Shown piece by piece: positions 1 to 8,675 of a stretch of DNA of 64,000 nucleotides (its first letter is position 1; each line of letters opens with the position of its first letter). The position numbers and the translations under genes are program-made. A model generated the notes under the pieces. The model was not told the DNA's origin, made no database searches, and was given only the letters and a program-made list of their open reading frames with translations. The DNA lies in assembly GCA_963831105.1 (NCBI GenBank), contig CAWHOS010000010.1:248001-312000 (forward strand), given 5' to 3'. The stretch comes from DATFQI01 sp963831105. GTDB taxonomy: Bacteria; Actinomycetota; Thermoleophilia; Solirubrobacterales; Solirubrobacteraceae.

Positions 1-517
1 TGGAGAGCCCTCGGGCGACGAGCTTGAAGACCTCGAGCTCGCGGGCGGTGAGCTCGTCGACGCCCGGGGGCGGCGGGCCGGAGGGCGGGCCGGCCTGGGC
101 GAACTCCTGGATCAGGCGGCGGGTGATCGAGGGGGCGAGCAGCGCGTCGCCGCCCGCGACGACGCGGATGCCGTCGGCGAGCTGCTCGGGCGGGACGTCC
201 TTCAGCAGGAAGCCGGAGGCGCCCGCGCGCAGCGCGTCGTAGACGTACTCGTTGAGGTCGAAGGTCGTGAGCATCAGGACCTTCGCGCCGTCGCCGGCGG
301 CGAGCACGCGGCGGGTCGCCTCGATGCCGTCGAGCTCGGGCATGCGGATGTCCATCAGCACGACGTCGGGCGAGAGCCGCTTGGCCTGCTCGACCGCCTG
401 CAGGCCGTCGGAGGCCTCGCCGACGACGTCGAGGTCGTCCTCGGCGTCGAGGATCATCCGGAACCCGGCGCGCACGAGCGCCTGGTCGTCGGCGATCAGC
501 ACCCGCACCGCGCTCAC
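1..517 (-). CDS. NarL/LuxR-family response regulator (3' end beyond window)
   Basis: DNA-binding response regulator, partial because the window starts inside its C-terminal helix-turn-helix. The receiver domain shows the acidic pair IADDQ near residue 10, the phospho-acceptor Asp56 in VVLMDIRMPELDG, the conserved Thr in MLTTFD and the Lys in FLLKD. A linker follows, then the start of a LuxR-type helix-turn-helix (LTARELEVFKLVARGLS). The GTG start at 517 overlaps the stop of the upstream histidine kinase by 4 nt (GTGA), so it is translationally coupled as third gene of a kinase-kinase-regulator operon. It probably controls the ABC exporter genes on the other side of the 2.9 kb palindrome; that target is inferred from position only. 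Confidence 0.93.
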   Translation of the reverse strand, partial: MSAVRVLIADDQALVRAGFRMILDAEDDLDVVGEASDGLQAVEQAKRLSPDVVLMDIRMPELDGIEATRRVLAAGDGAKVLMLTTFDLNEYVYDALRAGASGFLLKDVPPEQLADGIRVVAGGDALLAPSITRRLIQEFAQAGPPSGPPPPGVDELTARELEVFKLVARGLS

Positions 518-1707
518 GCCGCCGCCTCCACCGTCGTCTCGTCCGGCACGAGCGGCAGCTTCGCACGGATCCGGAAGCCGCCGCCGCGCCGCCGCCCGGC
601 CTCGAGGTCGCCGCCGTAGAGCTTCACGCGCTCGCGCATGCCGACGAGGCCGTGGCCGCCGTCGCCGCCGAGCCGGTCGCGCGCCGGGCCGGGGCCGCGG
701 TCGAGGATCTCCAGCTCGAGGTCGCGCGCGCCCCAGCGGACGTGCACGTCGGTCGGGGCGTGCTCGGCGTACTTGAGCGCGTTGGTCAGGCCCTCCTGCA
801 CGACCCGGAACGCGGCGAGGTCGAGCCCGGCGGGCAGCGAGCGCCGCTCGCCCTCCACGTGCAGCTCGACCGGCAGCCCGGCCGCCCGCGCCCGCTCCAC
901 GAGCGCCGCGACCCCCGCCATCGTCGGCTGCGGCGCGCGCGCGTCGTGCTCGTCGTCATCGCGGTGGAGCATGCCCAGCAGCCGCCGCATCTCGGCGAGC
1001 GCCTCGCGGCCCGTGCGCTCGATCTGCGCCGCGGCGGCGACCGCCCGGTCGGGATCGCGCCCGAGGATCCGCCGCGCGCCGCCCGCCTGCACGACCATCA
1101 CGCTGACGCTGTGCGCGACGACGTCGTGCATCTCGCGCGCGATCCGGCGGCGCTCGTCGGCCGCCGCGCGCTGCGATTCAAGCTCGCGCGCCTCCTGCTC
1201 GCGCACCGCCGCCTCGTGCAGCTCCTCGGTGAGGCGCGTGCGGGTGCGCACCGCGCGCCCAGCGAGCCAGGAGATCGCGGCGAAGGCGGTGGGGAAGACG
1301 TAGTCGCCGACGATCTGGCTCGGCGACAGCAGCGTCACCGTCAGCACGCCCGAGACCATGATCGCCAGGGCGGCGTAGGCCGCGCGGCCGTCGACGTACG
1401 CGCCGCCCCCGTAGGAGAAGAGCATCACGGCGATGAACGGGATGAAGTACTGCGTCGCGTCGGTGAGCAGCGCGCTCTCGGTCACCACGGACGCGACCAC
1501 GACGGCCACCGCAGCGACCGGATGCACGCGCCGCCACGCGAACGGCAGCGTGTAGCCCGCGGCGGCCAGCATCAGCAGCGGGAGCGGCGCGCCGCCGACG
1601 CCCGCGCTCAGCACCTCGGTCTGCGCGGCCACGAACAGCACGCCCGCGACGATCCGGTCGCGCGCGACCGGGCTCAGCATCCGCACGCGCCGCCAGAGCG
1701 CGGTCAC
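514..1707 (-). CDS. DesK/NarX-type sensor histidine kinase (intact)
   Basis: Membrane histidine kinase of 397 aa starting at GTG 1707, in GTGA overlap with the upstream kinase. The N-terminal part (residues about 15-155) has several hydrophobic segments with very short loops, so it probably senses the membrane itself. HisKA_3 dimerisation domain: phospho-acceptor His194 in REMHDVVAHS. The HATPase_c domain is complete: N-box VQEGLTNALKYA with Asn309, a G1-type LDRGPG, and the GHGLVGMRERV lid. It is the catalytically competent member of the tandem pair and presumably phosphorylates the regulator encoded next to it. Confidence 0.93.
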   Translation of the reverse strand: MTALWRRVRMLSPVARDRIVAGVLFVAAQTEVLSAGVGGAPLPLLMLAAAGYTLPFAWRRVHPVAAVAVVVASVVTESALLTDATQYFIPFIAVMLFSYGGGAYVDGRAAYAALAIMVSGVLTVTLLSPSQIVGDYVFPTAFAAISWLAGRAVRTRTRLTEELHEAAVREQEARELESQRAAADERRRIAREMHDVVAHSVSVMVVQAGGARRILGRDPDRAVAAAAQIERTGREALAEMRRLLGMLHRDDDEHDARAPQPTMAGVAALVERARAAGLPVELHVEGERRSLPAGLDLAAFRVVQEGLTNALKYAEHAPTDVHVRWGARDLELEILDRGPGPARDRLGGDGGHGLVGMRERVKLYGGDLEAGRRRGGGFRIRAKLPLVPDETTVEAAA

Positions 1708-2873
1708 GCCGCACCCCCGACCGGCAGCTTGGCGCGGACGGCGTGCCCGCCGCTGCGCCGGCGCCCCGCGTGCATCTGCCCGCCGTACAGGCTCACGCGC
1801 TCGCGCACGCCGGGGAGCGCGCGCGGGCCCTCGCCCGCCGCCCCGTCGTCGAAGACCTCGACGTCGATGCCGTCGGGGCGGTAGCGCACGACGACGTCCG
1901 CGGAGCCGGCGGCGCCCTGCCGCATCGCGCCCTCGAGCGCCTCCTGCACGAGCCGGTAGGCGGTCAGGTCCACGCCCGGCGGCAGCTCGCGCGCCTCGCC
2001 GTCGACCTCGAGCCGGACGGGCAGCCCCGCCGCGCGGACGCGCGCCACCAGCGCGGCGAGGTGGCGCAGAGAGGGCTGCGGCGCGAGCGCGATCTCGTCG
2101 TCCTGGTGGCGGAGCACGCCGAGCAGCCGGCGGATCTCCGTCAGCGCCTCGCGGCCCGTGTCCTCGACGGCGGCGAACGCCGCCCGGGCGCGCTCGGGGT
2201 CCTTCGTGGCCAGCCGGCGCGCGCCGCCCGCCTGGACGACCATCGCGCTCATCGCGTGCGCCACGACGTCGTGCAGCTCGCTCGCGATCCGCGCGCGCTC
2301 CTCGGCCGCGGCCTGCTCGATCTCCGCCGCGCGATCGCGGCGCAGCCGCTCGGTCTTCTCGCTCAGCGCGGCGTTGAGCCGCGAGCGGTTGGCGATAACG
2401 CGGCCGAGCAGGACCGGCCCGCCCGCGATCACCAGGCCGCCGATGACGAGGTCGATCACGGTGCTCGAGTAGGCGTCGACCGACAGCGAGATCGCGTTGA
2501 TGACGAACATCGCCGCGACGCCGGCGAGCAGCACGCGGCCGCGGCGCTCGGTGAGCCCGAACGAGAAGAGCACGAACAGCACCGCGAAGAACGGGGCGTA
2601 GACGTTGTCGTTGACCTCGCGGCCGAGCGGCTGGAAGGCGAGGAACCCGGCGCCGGCGAGCAGGAGCGCGACGAGCGGCGCCCGGCGGCGGACCGCGAGC
2701 CCGACCGCGATCGAGGCCGTCGAGAGCACGCCGACCCAGGCGTAGCGGGCGTCGGCGTAGAAGACGGCCGCCTCGAACAGGCCCTCGAGGGCGAAGGCCA
2801 CGGCGATCAGCGCGTCGACGCGCCCAGGACCGAGCCTCCCGGCCCAGTCGCGGATCGCTCGCAGCGGCTGCAT
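1704..2873 (-). CDS. DesK-type histidine kinase paralogue with degenerate ATP-binding domain
   Basis: 389 aa, first gene of the kinase-kinase-regulator operon and clearly a paralogue of the next gene. The N-terminus is hydrophobic with multiple membrane segments to about residue 160. The phospho-acceptor His201 is present in SELHDVVAH. The ATP lobe is damaged at key positions: the N-box reads VQEALEGAMRQG, so the Mg-ATP-binding Asn is Gly315 and the following Lys/His are lost; the usual GHGLxGMRER lid is PRALPGVRER. DDG of the G1 box is retained. The sequence therefore predicts a kinase-dead partner that could heterodimerise with, and be phosphorylated by, its intact neighbour; that role is inference. 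Confidence 0.9.
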   Translation of the reverse strand: MQPLRAIRDWAGRLGPGRVDALIAVAFALEGLFEAAVFYADARYAWVGVLSTASIAVGLAVRRRAPLVALLLAGAGFLAFQPLGREVNDNVYAPFFAVLFVLFSFGLTERRGRVLLAGVAAMFVINAISLSVDAYSSTVIDLVIGGLVIAGGPVLLGRVIANRSRLNAALSEKTERLRRDRAAEIEQAAAEERARIASELHDVVAHAMSAMVVQAGGARRLATKDPERARAAFAAVEDTGREALTEIRRLLGVLRHQDDEIALAPQPSLRHLAALVARVRAAGLPVRLEVDGEARELPPGVDLTAYRLVQEALEGAMRQGAAGSADVVVRYRPDGIDVEVFDDGAAGEGPRALPGVRERVSLYGGQMHAGRRRSGGHAVRAKLPVGGAA

Positions 2874-2929
2874 GCCGAGAGCCTACGTGCGCGCGGGGGT
2901 GACTTCGTCCTCCCGGACGAGGATCCGGG

Positions 2930-2959
2930 GTCATCCTCGAGGATGACGCGGGGTCATCC
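2930..2959. promoter_or_regulatory. Palindromic operator with a third half-site between divergent operons
   Basis: The 154-bp gap between the kinase operon and the SRPBCC/ABC genes contains a perfect 18-bp palindrome GTCATCCTCGAGGATGAC (2930-2947), followed by a third GTCATCC half-site within GGGGTCATCCC (2950-2960). Paired and repeated half-sites between a two-component operon and a divergent transporter fit a response-regulator binding region. No binding data exist here; assignment to the adjacent regulator is inference. Confidence 0.6.
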
Positions 2960-3026
2960 CGACGTCGTCGCAAGATCGTCAGGGAGGCCGACGACGCGCG
3001 ACGCCCGCGATGGGACCGTTGCCGTC

Positions 3027-3473
3027 ATGAGGACTTGGACGGCCACCACCACCGCAGCGGCCCACCCCGCGGCCGTGCTCGACGTGCTCACGGACCCCGG
3101 CGCCGCCGCGCGCTGGGCGCCCGTCCCCTTCGACGTCGACGACCTCGACGGCGAGCGCCTGCTCGCCGGCAGCCGCGCTCGCGTGTCCGGCAAGCTCGCC
3201 GGCCGCCGGGTCGGCTTCGAGGTCGAGGTCCACGAGGCCGACGAGTCCGGCATCGCGCTCAGCGCGAGCGGTCCGGTCGCCTTCGACGTCGACTACCGCC
3301 TCACGGAGGCGGACTGCGGTGGCAGCGAGCTGCACGCGTCGGTCTCCGTCCGCTCCGGCGGCGGGCTCACCGGCCGGCTGCTCGCCGAGGCCACCGGCGC
3401 CCTGCTCACCGCGGGCGCGCTCCACGCCGCTCTGGGACGCATCGCCAAGGAAGCGTCCCTCTCCTACGTCTGA
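3027..3473 (+). CDS. SRPBCC (START-like) family protein
   Basis: 148 aa. The sequence has the beta-alpha-beta pattern of the SRPBCC/CoxG fold: an N-terminal strand, then AAHPAAVLDVLTDPGAAARWAP (helix with the family's W), and a long C-terminal helix (GRLLAEATGALLTAGALHAALGRIA). These domains enclose a hydrophobic ligand cavity; the ligand here is unknown. Start ATG 3027 is preceded 7 nt upstream by GACCGT, a weak leaderless-type -10. It lies 39 nt before the ABC ATPase and is probably co-transcribed with it, divergently from the two-component genes. Confidence 0.78.
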   Translation: MRTWTATTTAAAHPAAVLDVLTDPGAAARWAPVPFDVDDLDGERLLAGSRARVSGKLAGRRVGFEVEVHEADESGIALSASGPVAFDVDYRLTEADCGGSELHASVSVRSGGGLTGRLLAEATGALLTAGALHAALGRIAKEASLSYV

Positions 3474-3512
3474 CCTGACCCTGACCCCACCCCGCAAGGA
3501 ACCCCCACAGAA

Positions 3513-4268
3513 ATGCTCGACATCGCCCCGAATCCGGTGAAGGCCCCGGCCGTCGCCGCCACCGCCGTCACGCGCCGCTACGGCGACGGCGAGTCCGCCG
3601 TCGACGCCCTGCGCGGCGTCACGCTCGAGGTCCCCGCCGGCCAGTTCACGGCCGTCATGGGCCCGTCGGGCTCCGGCAAGTCCACGCTCATGCACCTGCT
3701 CGCCGGCCTCGACACGCCGAGCTCCGGCACGGTCGACATCGGCGGCGAGGACATCACGAAGATGAACGACAAGCAGCTCACCAAGCTGCGCCGCAAGCAC
3801 ATCGGCTTCGTCTTCCAGCAGTTCAACCTGCTGCCGACGCTGACGGCCGAGGAGAACATCCTCCTGCCGCTCTCGATCGCCGGCCGCAAGCCCGACAAGG
3901 CCGACCTCGAGGCGCTGATCGCCCGCGTCGGCCTCGGCGACCGCCGCCGTCACCGCCCCTCGGAGATGTCTGGCGGCCAGCAGCAGCGCGTCGCGATCGC
4001 CCGCGCCCTGATCTCGCGGCCGACGGTCCTGTTCGCCGACGAGCCGACCGGCAACCTCGACTCCCAGTCGGGCGCCGAGATCCTCGCGCTGCTGCGCGAG
4101 GCGGTCGAGCTCGACGGCCAGACCACGCTGATGGTCACCCACGACCCGCGCGCCGCGGCCGCCGCCGACCGCGTCGTCTTCATCGCGGACGGCCGCATCG
4201 TGGCCGACCTGACCGAGCCGACGGAGGCCGACGTGCTGGCCGCCGTCAAGGAGGCCTACGTCCGATGA
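3513..4268 (+). CDS. ABC transporter ATP-binding protein (LolD/MacB type)
   Basis: 251 aa ATPase with Walker A GPSGSGKST (residues 50-58), Q-loop in FVFQQFNLLP, signature MSGGQQQR (152-159), Walker B VLFADEP (172-178) and the H-loop MVTHDPR. NLDSQSG after Walker B is typical of the MacB/LolD/FtsE branch, whose members power FtsX-fold permeases working mechanically on envelope substrates rather than classical import. A ribosome-binding AAGGAA lies about 10 nt upstream. The stop overlaps the permease start by 4 nt (ATGA), which strongly couples the two products. Confidence 0.95.
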   Translation: MLDIAPNPVKAPAVAATAVTRRYGDGESAVDALRGVTLEVPAGQFTAVMGPSGSGKSTLMHLLAGLDTPSSGTVDIGGEDITKMNDKQLTKLRRKHIGFVFQQFNLLPTLTAEENILLPLSIAGRKPDKADLEALIARVGLGDRRRHRPSEMSGGQQQRVAIARALISRPTVLFADEPTGNLDSQSGAEILALLREAVELDGQTTLMVTHDPRAAAAADRVVFIADGRIVADLTEPTEADVLAAVKEAYVR

Positions 4269-6673
4269 GGTCGGTAGCCCTCAAGGGACTGATCGCGCGC
4301 CCCGTGCGCACGATCCTGACCACGCTGGCCATCGTGCTCGGCGTCGCGATGGTGAGCGGTGCGCTCACGCTGACCGACACCATGCGCGGCGGCGCGGACG
4401 GCCTCACGAAGGCCGCCTACGACGGCACGGACGCCGTCGTCACCGCCAAGACGGCGTTCAAGGTGGACTCGTCCGACTGGGCGACCCGCCGGCCGACGGT
4501 CGACGCCTCGCTGCTCGAGCGCGTCCGCTCCGTCCCCCAGGTCGCCGCCGCCGTCGGCGACATCAGCGACGAGGCGAAGATCATCGCCCGCGACGGGAAG
4601 CCGACCGGCGACGGGCCCTACTTCGGCGTGGGCTTCGACCCGCGCGAGAAGGGCGCCGCCTCGACGACCCCGTTCCGGCTCGACGACGGCCGCTGGGCCT
4701 CCGGCCCGGGCGAGGTCGTGATCGACGCGAACACGGCCGAGAAGGAGAACTACGGCGTCGGCACGACGATCAAGATCGCCGCGCACGGCACCGCGGAGTC
4801 CTACGAGGTCGTCGGCGTCGCCCGCTTCGGCACCGTGAAGTCGCTCGGCGTCGCGACCGCCTCCGTGTTCGACCTGCGCACCGCGCAGGAGCTGTTCGGC
4901 AAGGACGGCCGCTACGACTCGATCCTGGCCGTCGGCAAGGACGGCACGCCGGCCGCCGACGTCCGCAAGGCCGTCGCCGGCGCCGTCGGCTCCGACGCCA
5001 CGGTCATGACGGCCAAGGAGCAGGACCGCTTCACCCTCGACGGGCTGAAGATGTTCATCTCGATCATCACGATCGTCCTGATCGTGTTCGGCTTCGTGGC
5101 GATCCTCGTGGGCGCGTTCACGATCTTCAACACGCTCTCGATCACGGTCGCCCAGCGCTCGCGCGAGTTCGGGCTGCTGCGGATGGTCGGCGCGGCGCGC
5201 CGTCAGGTGCTCACGTCCGTGCTGATCGAGGCGCTGACGATCGGCGTGCTCGCCTCGCTGATCGGCCTCGCGGCCGGGTTCGGCATCGCCAAGGGCCTGG
5301 ACGCGGTGTTCACCTCGATGCAGATCGACCTGCCCGAGGCGGGCATGGTGTTCGCCACCCGCACGGTGATCGTCGCGATGGCGGTCGGCGTGCTCGTCAC
5401 CCTCGCCGCCGGCCTGCTGCCCGCCTGGCGGGCGACCCGCGTCCCGCCGGTCGCCGCCCTGCGCGACGCCGCGCCGGGCTCGGAGAAGGTCCGCCTGCCG
5501 GCCCGCTTCGTGCGGCTGCTCGCCTCCATGATCGGCCGCGTCGCCGAGCGCATCGGCGGCTCCGCCGGCCGGCTCGCGCGCCGCAACGCGATGCGCAACC
5601 CCGGCCGCACCGCCGTCACCGCCTCGGCGATGATGATCGGCGTCGCGCTGGTCACCCTGGTCACGGTCGTGGCCCAGGGCCTGCGCGACTCGACGACGGG
5701 CGCGCTGGACCGGCGCGTCGCCGCCACCCACGTGGTGACCGGCGCCGACGGCTGGTCTCCGACCGACGTCGCCGTGGCGAAGGACCTCTCCACCGCCCCG
5801 GGCGTGGAGGGCGTGACCGGCGTGCGCATGGACGGCGCGCTGGCCTTCGGCGACAAGGAGATCGTCAACTCGGTCGACCCGGAGACGGTCGGCGGCCTGT
5901 TCACGTTCGACTGGGCCGAGGGCGACGACGCCGTGCTCACGCAGATGGCGGCCGGCGACGCGATCGTCGACGAGGGCTGGGCGAAGGAGCAGAAGCTCGG
6001 CGTCGGCGACCGCTTCTCGATCACCTCGCCGAAGGGCGACGAGCTCGCGCTGACCGTGCGCGGGATCGAGGAGTCGCCCGTCATCGACGCGTTCTCGCTC
6101 GGCCCGATCACGATCTCGCAGGCCGCCTTCGAGCAGGCCTTCGAGTCCCGCACCAACGCGATGACGTTCGTCAAGGCGGACGCCGGCACGGACCTGCGCA
6201 CGGCCCTGGCCGCCCACCCGGACGCGAAGGCGCTGACCAAGGCGGAGTACAAGGAGAAGACGACGACCGACATCGACTCGATGCTCGCGATCTTCTACGT
6301 GCTGCTGGCCCTGGCCGTGATCGTGAGCCTGTTCGGCATCGTCAACACGCTGGTGCTCTCGACCTTCGAGCGCACCCGCGAGCTGGGCATGCTGCGCGCC
6401 GTCGGCATGAGCCGACGGCAGGTGCGCCGCATGGTCCGCCACGAGAGCATCATCACCGCGCTGATCGGCGCGGGGCTCGGCATCGCCGCCGGGCTCGCGC
6501 TCGCGGCCGCCGTCACCGCGGCGTTCGCGGACGAGGGCCTGAGCTTCGCGGTCCCCGCCGGGTCGCTGATCGTCCTCGTGGTCGTCGCCACCGTCGCGGG
6601 CGTCCTCGCGGCGATCCTGCCGGCGCGCCGGGCCTCGCGGCTCGACCCGCTGACGGCGCTCGCCTACGAGTAG
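4265..6673 (+). CDS. ABC transporter permease, FtsX/MacB fold, duplicated
   Basis: 802 aa membrane protein. Transmembrane helix 1 (about residues 17-35) is followed by a large extracytoplasmic MacB_PCD-like domain, three helices with the FtsX signature (ISITVAQRSREFGLLRMVGAARRQV), then a second copy: another helix, a second external domain and final helices with STFERTRELGMLRAVGMSRRQV. This double-FtsX layout is common in Gram-positive exporters for antimicrobial peptides or lipoproteins and in envelope-stress modules. Coupled to the upstream ATPase and divergent from the two-component system, it is the probable effector of that system. The substrate is not readable. Confidence 0.93.
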   Translation: MRSVALKGLIARPVRTILTTLAIVLGVAMVSGALTLTDTMRGGADGLTKAAYDGTDAVVTAKTAFKVDSSDWATRRPTVDASLLERVRSVPQVAAAVGDISDEAKIIARDGKPTGDGPYFGVGFDPREKGAASTTPFRLDDGRWASGPGEVVIDANTAEKENYGVGTTIKIAAHGTAESYEVVGVARFGTVKSLGVATASVFDLRTAQELFGKDGRYDSILAVGKDGTPAADVRKAVAGAVGSDATVMTAKEQDRFTLDGLKMFISIITIVLIVFGFVAILVGAFTIFNTLSITVAQRSREFGLLRMVGAARRQVLTSVLIEALTIGVLASLIGLAAGFGIAKGLDAVFTSMQIDLPEAGMVFATRTVIVAMAVGVLVTLAAGLLPAWRATRVPPVAALRDAAPGSEKVRLPARFVRLLASMIGRVAERIGGSAGRLARRNAMRNPGRTAVTASAMMIGVALVTLVTVVAQGLRDSTTGALDRRVAATHVVTGADGWSPTDVAVAKDLSTAPGVEGVTGVRMDGALAFGDKEIVNSVDPETVGGLFTFDWAEGDDAVLTQMAAGDAIVDEGWAKEQKLGVGDRFSITSPKGDELALTVRGIEESPVIDAFSLGPITISQAAFEQAFESRTNAMTFVKADAGTDLRTALAAHPDAKALTKAEYKEKTTTDIDSMLAIFYVLLALAVIVSLFGIVNTLVLSTFERTRELGMLRAVGMSRRQVRRMVRHESIITALIGAGLGIAAGLALAAAVTAAFADEGLSFAVPAGSLIVLVVVATVAGVLAAILPARRASRLDPLTALAYE

Positions 6674-6702
6674 CCCGCCAAAGCTGGGGTCATACAGCGC
6701 GG

Positions 6703-6728
6703 AGGGCCGCCCCGACCGGGGCGGCCCT
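6703..6728. terminator. Bidirectional hairpin terminator
   Basis: Perfect inverted repeat AGGGCCGCCCCG / CGGGGCGGCCCT with a 2-nt loop, 29 nt after the permease stop and just before the stop of the convergent secreted-protein gene. No T-run follows, which is usual in such G+C-rich genomes. Confidence 0.75.
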
Positions 6729-6746
6729 CTCGCGTTGCAGAACGAC

Positions 6747-7730
6747 TCAGCGGCGTATGCGCAGCCGCACGGTGCGGCTCACGCTCTGCACGTGGTCGCC
6801 GTCGTTGGTCCCGGCGAAGATGCGGAACCTGCCGCCGCGGCGCAGCCGCACGCTCTTGCGGTAGCGCGAGTACGACGACGTGCGGTGCTTGGCGATCGTG
6901 CCCGAGATCGTCACCCAGCGCGTGCCCTTCAGCCGCTGGATGGCGATCTGCGCGCCGTCGTGCTCGGGCGTGATCCGGCCGCTGAAGCGGTAGATCGCGC
7001 CGCGGGCGGTCCGCCGCACGCGCTTGGCCTTCACGCTCACCTTCGGCGCGACGCCGACGGTCGCGATCGGGCTCTGGACCTGCGGCTGGTTGGGCAGCTG
7101 CACGCGGTACTGCGTGTTGATCGACACCGACAGGACCGGGAACGCGAAGGTCCCGTCCGGGTTGGTGAGCTGGACGTTGGACGCGTTCTGGAAGCCCTGC
7201 GTGTATGGGAACGGATTGCTCTGCAGGACGATCTGCCGCCCGCCGTTGCCCGTGCCCGACAGCGCGCCCCCGATCGTCGTGCGCCCGCCCGGCGCGACCG
7301 GGTTCGGCGTGGCGGCGAGCGTGAGCCCGAGCGGCTGGCGCTTGGTGCGGAACGTCCGGTCCGCGCCCCGCCGCACGCCCAGCCGGTTGCGGGCGACGAT
7401 CCGGTAGTGGTAGGTCGTCGCCGGCGCGAGGCTGCCGACGCCGACGGCGACGGCCCTGCGGCGGTTGCCGCTGCCCGCGTTCGCGGCCGGGACCGGGACG
7501 CTGCCGGTGTAGTTGCGCGTGGTCCCGTACTCGAAGTAGTAGGTCGTGGCCGCCTCGTTCGGGGTCACCCCGCCTCTGAGCGTGGCGCTGTTCTGCTCGA
7601 CGTTGGCGGCCGCGCCGGTGGTGACGTCCGGCCGCGCCGGCGCTGCCGTCGCCCCCGCCGGGACGAGCAGCCCTGCCGCGATCAGCACGGTCGCTATGCC
7701 GGTTCCTCCATGGATCCTGCGGCGATGCAT
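6747..7730 (-). CDS. Secreted protein with fibronectin-III/Ig-like domains
   Basis: The ATG at 7730 is chosen because GGAAGGGGAAC sits directly before it, giving 327 aa. A Sec signal peptide (MHRRR, then a hydrophobic stretch ending ATAAPA) is followed by a fibronectin-III-like domain (TYYFEYGTT ... ATTYHYRIVARN) and a second beta-rich region (PVAPGGRTTIGG ...), finishing with basic repeats (VRLRRGGRFRI). Proteins of this layout are abundant in Thermoleophilia and presumably decorate or leave the cell. No catalytic motif is visible and the function is unknown. Confidence 0.75.
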   Translation of the reverse strand: MHRRRIHGGTGIATVLIAAGLLVPAGATAAPARPDVTTGAAANVEQNSATLRGGVTPNEAATTYYFEYGTTRNYTGSVPVPAANAGSGNRRRAVAVGVGSLAPATTYHYRIVARNRLGVRRGADRTFRTKRQPLGLTLAATPNPVAPGGRTTIGGALSGTGNGGRQIVLQSNPFPYTQGFQNASNVQLTNPDGTFAFPVLSVSINTQYRVQLPNQPQVQSPIATVGVAPKVSVKAKRVRRTARGAIYRFSGRITPEHDGAQIAIQRLKGTRWVTISGTIAKHRTSSYSRYRKSVRLRRGGRFRIFAGTNDGDHVQSVSRTVRLRIRR

Positions 7731-7800
7731 GTTCCCCTTCCGATCGGAATCGGTCTCCGCCTGCACGGAACACGGCCCGTCCCGAAAAGGCGCGGTGACG

Positions 7801-8643
7801 TTACACGTGCACCGACACCAGCACGATCCCCGACAGCGCGGCGGCGACCCCGGCCGCCTGCTGGCCCGTCATGCGCTCGCCGCCGGCGAAGGCGAGGCCC
7901 ACCGTGACCAGCGGGAACAGCGAGCCGAGCACGGAGACCACGCTGAGGTCGCCCTCGCGGGTGGCGGCGGAGTAGGAGAGCGTGCCCGCGAACAGCAGGA
8001 CGCCCGGCACCGCGAGCAGCGGGATCCGGGACACGGGCGCCCGTAGCGGCGCGGCGATCGCCAGCGCGATTCCCACCAGCACCATGAGCAGCGTGGCGCG
8101 GCTGAGCATCACCGCCCAGAAGACGCCGTCCTCGGACGCCGGGGCGATGCACGCCAGGAAGGTGCCGAAGCCGAGCGCCGACAGCAGGGCCCAGAGGGCG
8201 GATGCGCGTTCCGATCCCGTGGCAGCGGCAGCGCCCGCGGGCCGGCGCGAGGCGATCGCCACGCCGCTGATCGCCAGCGCGATCCCCACCATCTTGAAGC
8301 CGCCGAGCGGCTCGCCTGAGGCGAGCCCCGCGGTGACCGGGACGATCACGCCGAGCGAGCCGATCGGCGTCACGATCGACAGCGGCCCGAGCGTGGCGGC
8401 GCGATAGAAGCAGATCAGCCCGAGCGCGTTGCCGATCCCGGCGACCGCGGCGGCGAGCAGCACCGTGCCGTCCGGTCCGGCCGGCTGGGTGGCGGCGAGC
8501 ACGGCGCCGGAGACGCTGAACGCCACGAGCTGGCCGACGATCAGGACTGGGTAGACGGGCAGCCCGCGGCTGATCGTGGGGCCGACGAAGTTCGACACCC
8601 CGTAGCAGAGCGAGGTGATGAGGGCGAGGGCCGCGGCGAGCAC
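7801..8643 (-). CDS. EamA/DMT-family transporter
   Basis: 280 aa with about ten evenly spaced hydrophobic helices in two related halves, as in drug/metabolite transporters with two EamA domains. The first half includes PIGSLGVIVPVTAGL and the second VLGSLFPLVTVGLAFAGGERM, which are equivalent positions of the internal repeat. The start is GTG 8643, with a -10-like CAGGAT 9 nt before it. It stands alone on the minus strand; the exported metabolite cannot be inferred. Confidence 0.88.
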   Translation of the reverse strand: MLAAALALITSLCYGVSNFVGPTISRGLPVYPVLIVGQLVAFSVSGAVLAATQPAGPDGTVLLAAAVAGIGNALGLICFYRAATLGPLSIVTPIGSLGVIVPVTAGLASGEPLGGFKMVGIALAISGVAIASRRPAGAAAATGSERASALWALLSALGFGTFLACIAPASEDGVFWAVMLSRATLLMVLVGIALAIAAPLRAPVSRIPLLAVPGVLLFAGTLSYSAATREGDLSVVSVLGSLFPLVTVGLAFAGGERMTGQQAAGVAAALSGIVLVSVHV

Positions 8644-8675
8644 GAAGCCCCAATCCTGACGCCTTCGAGGTGTGG

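Noticed and set aside
514..2973. A single 819-residue minus-strand reading frame spanning both kinases
   Set aside because: Its first half is an out-of-frame shadow of the first kinase; the real second kinase starts at GTG 1707.
4256..6442. A 728-residue minus-strand frame opposite the permease
   Set aside because: Low-complexity His/Arg/Asp-rich shadow of the FtsX gene caused by G+C bias; no family motif.
7738..7749. Palindrome TTCCGATCGGAA before the secreted-protein gene
   Set aside because: It lies on the Shine-Dalgarno region of that gene and is only 12 bp; chance occurrence or minor RNA structure is as likely as an operator.
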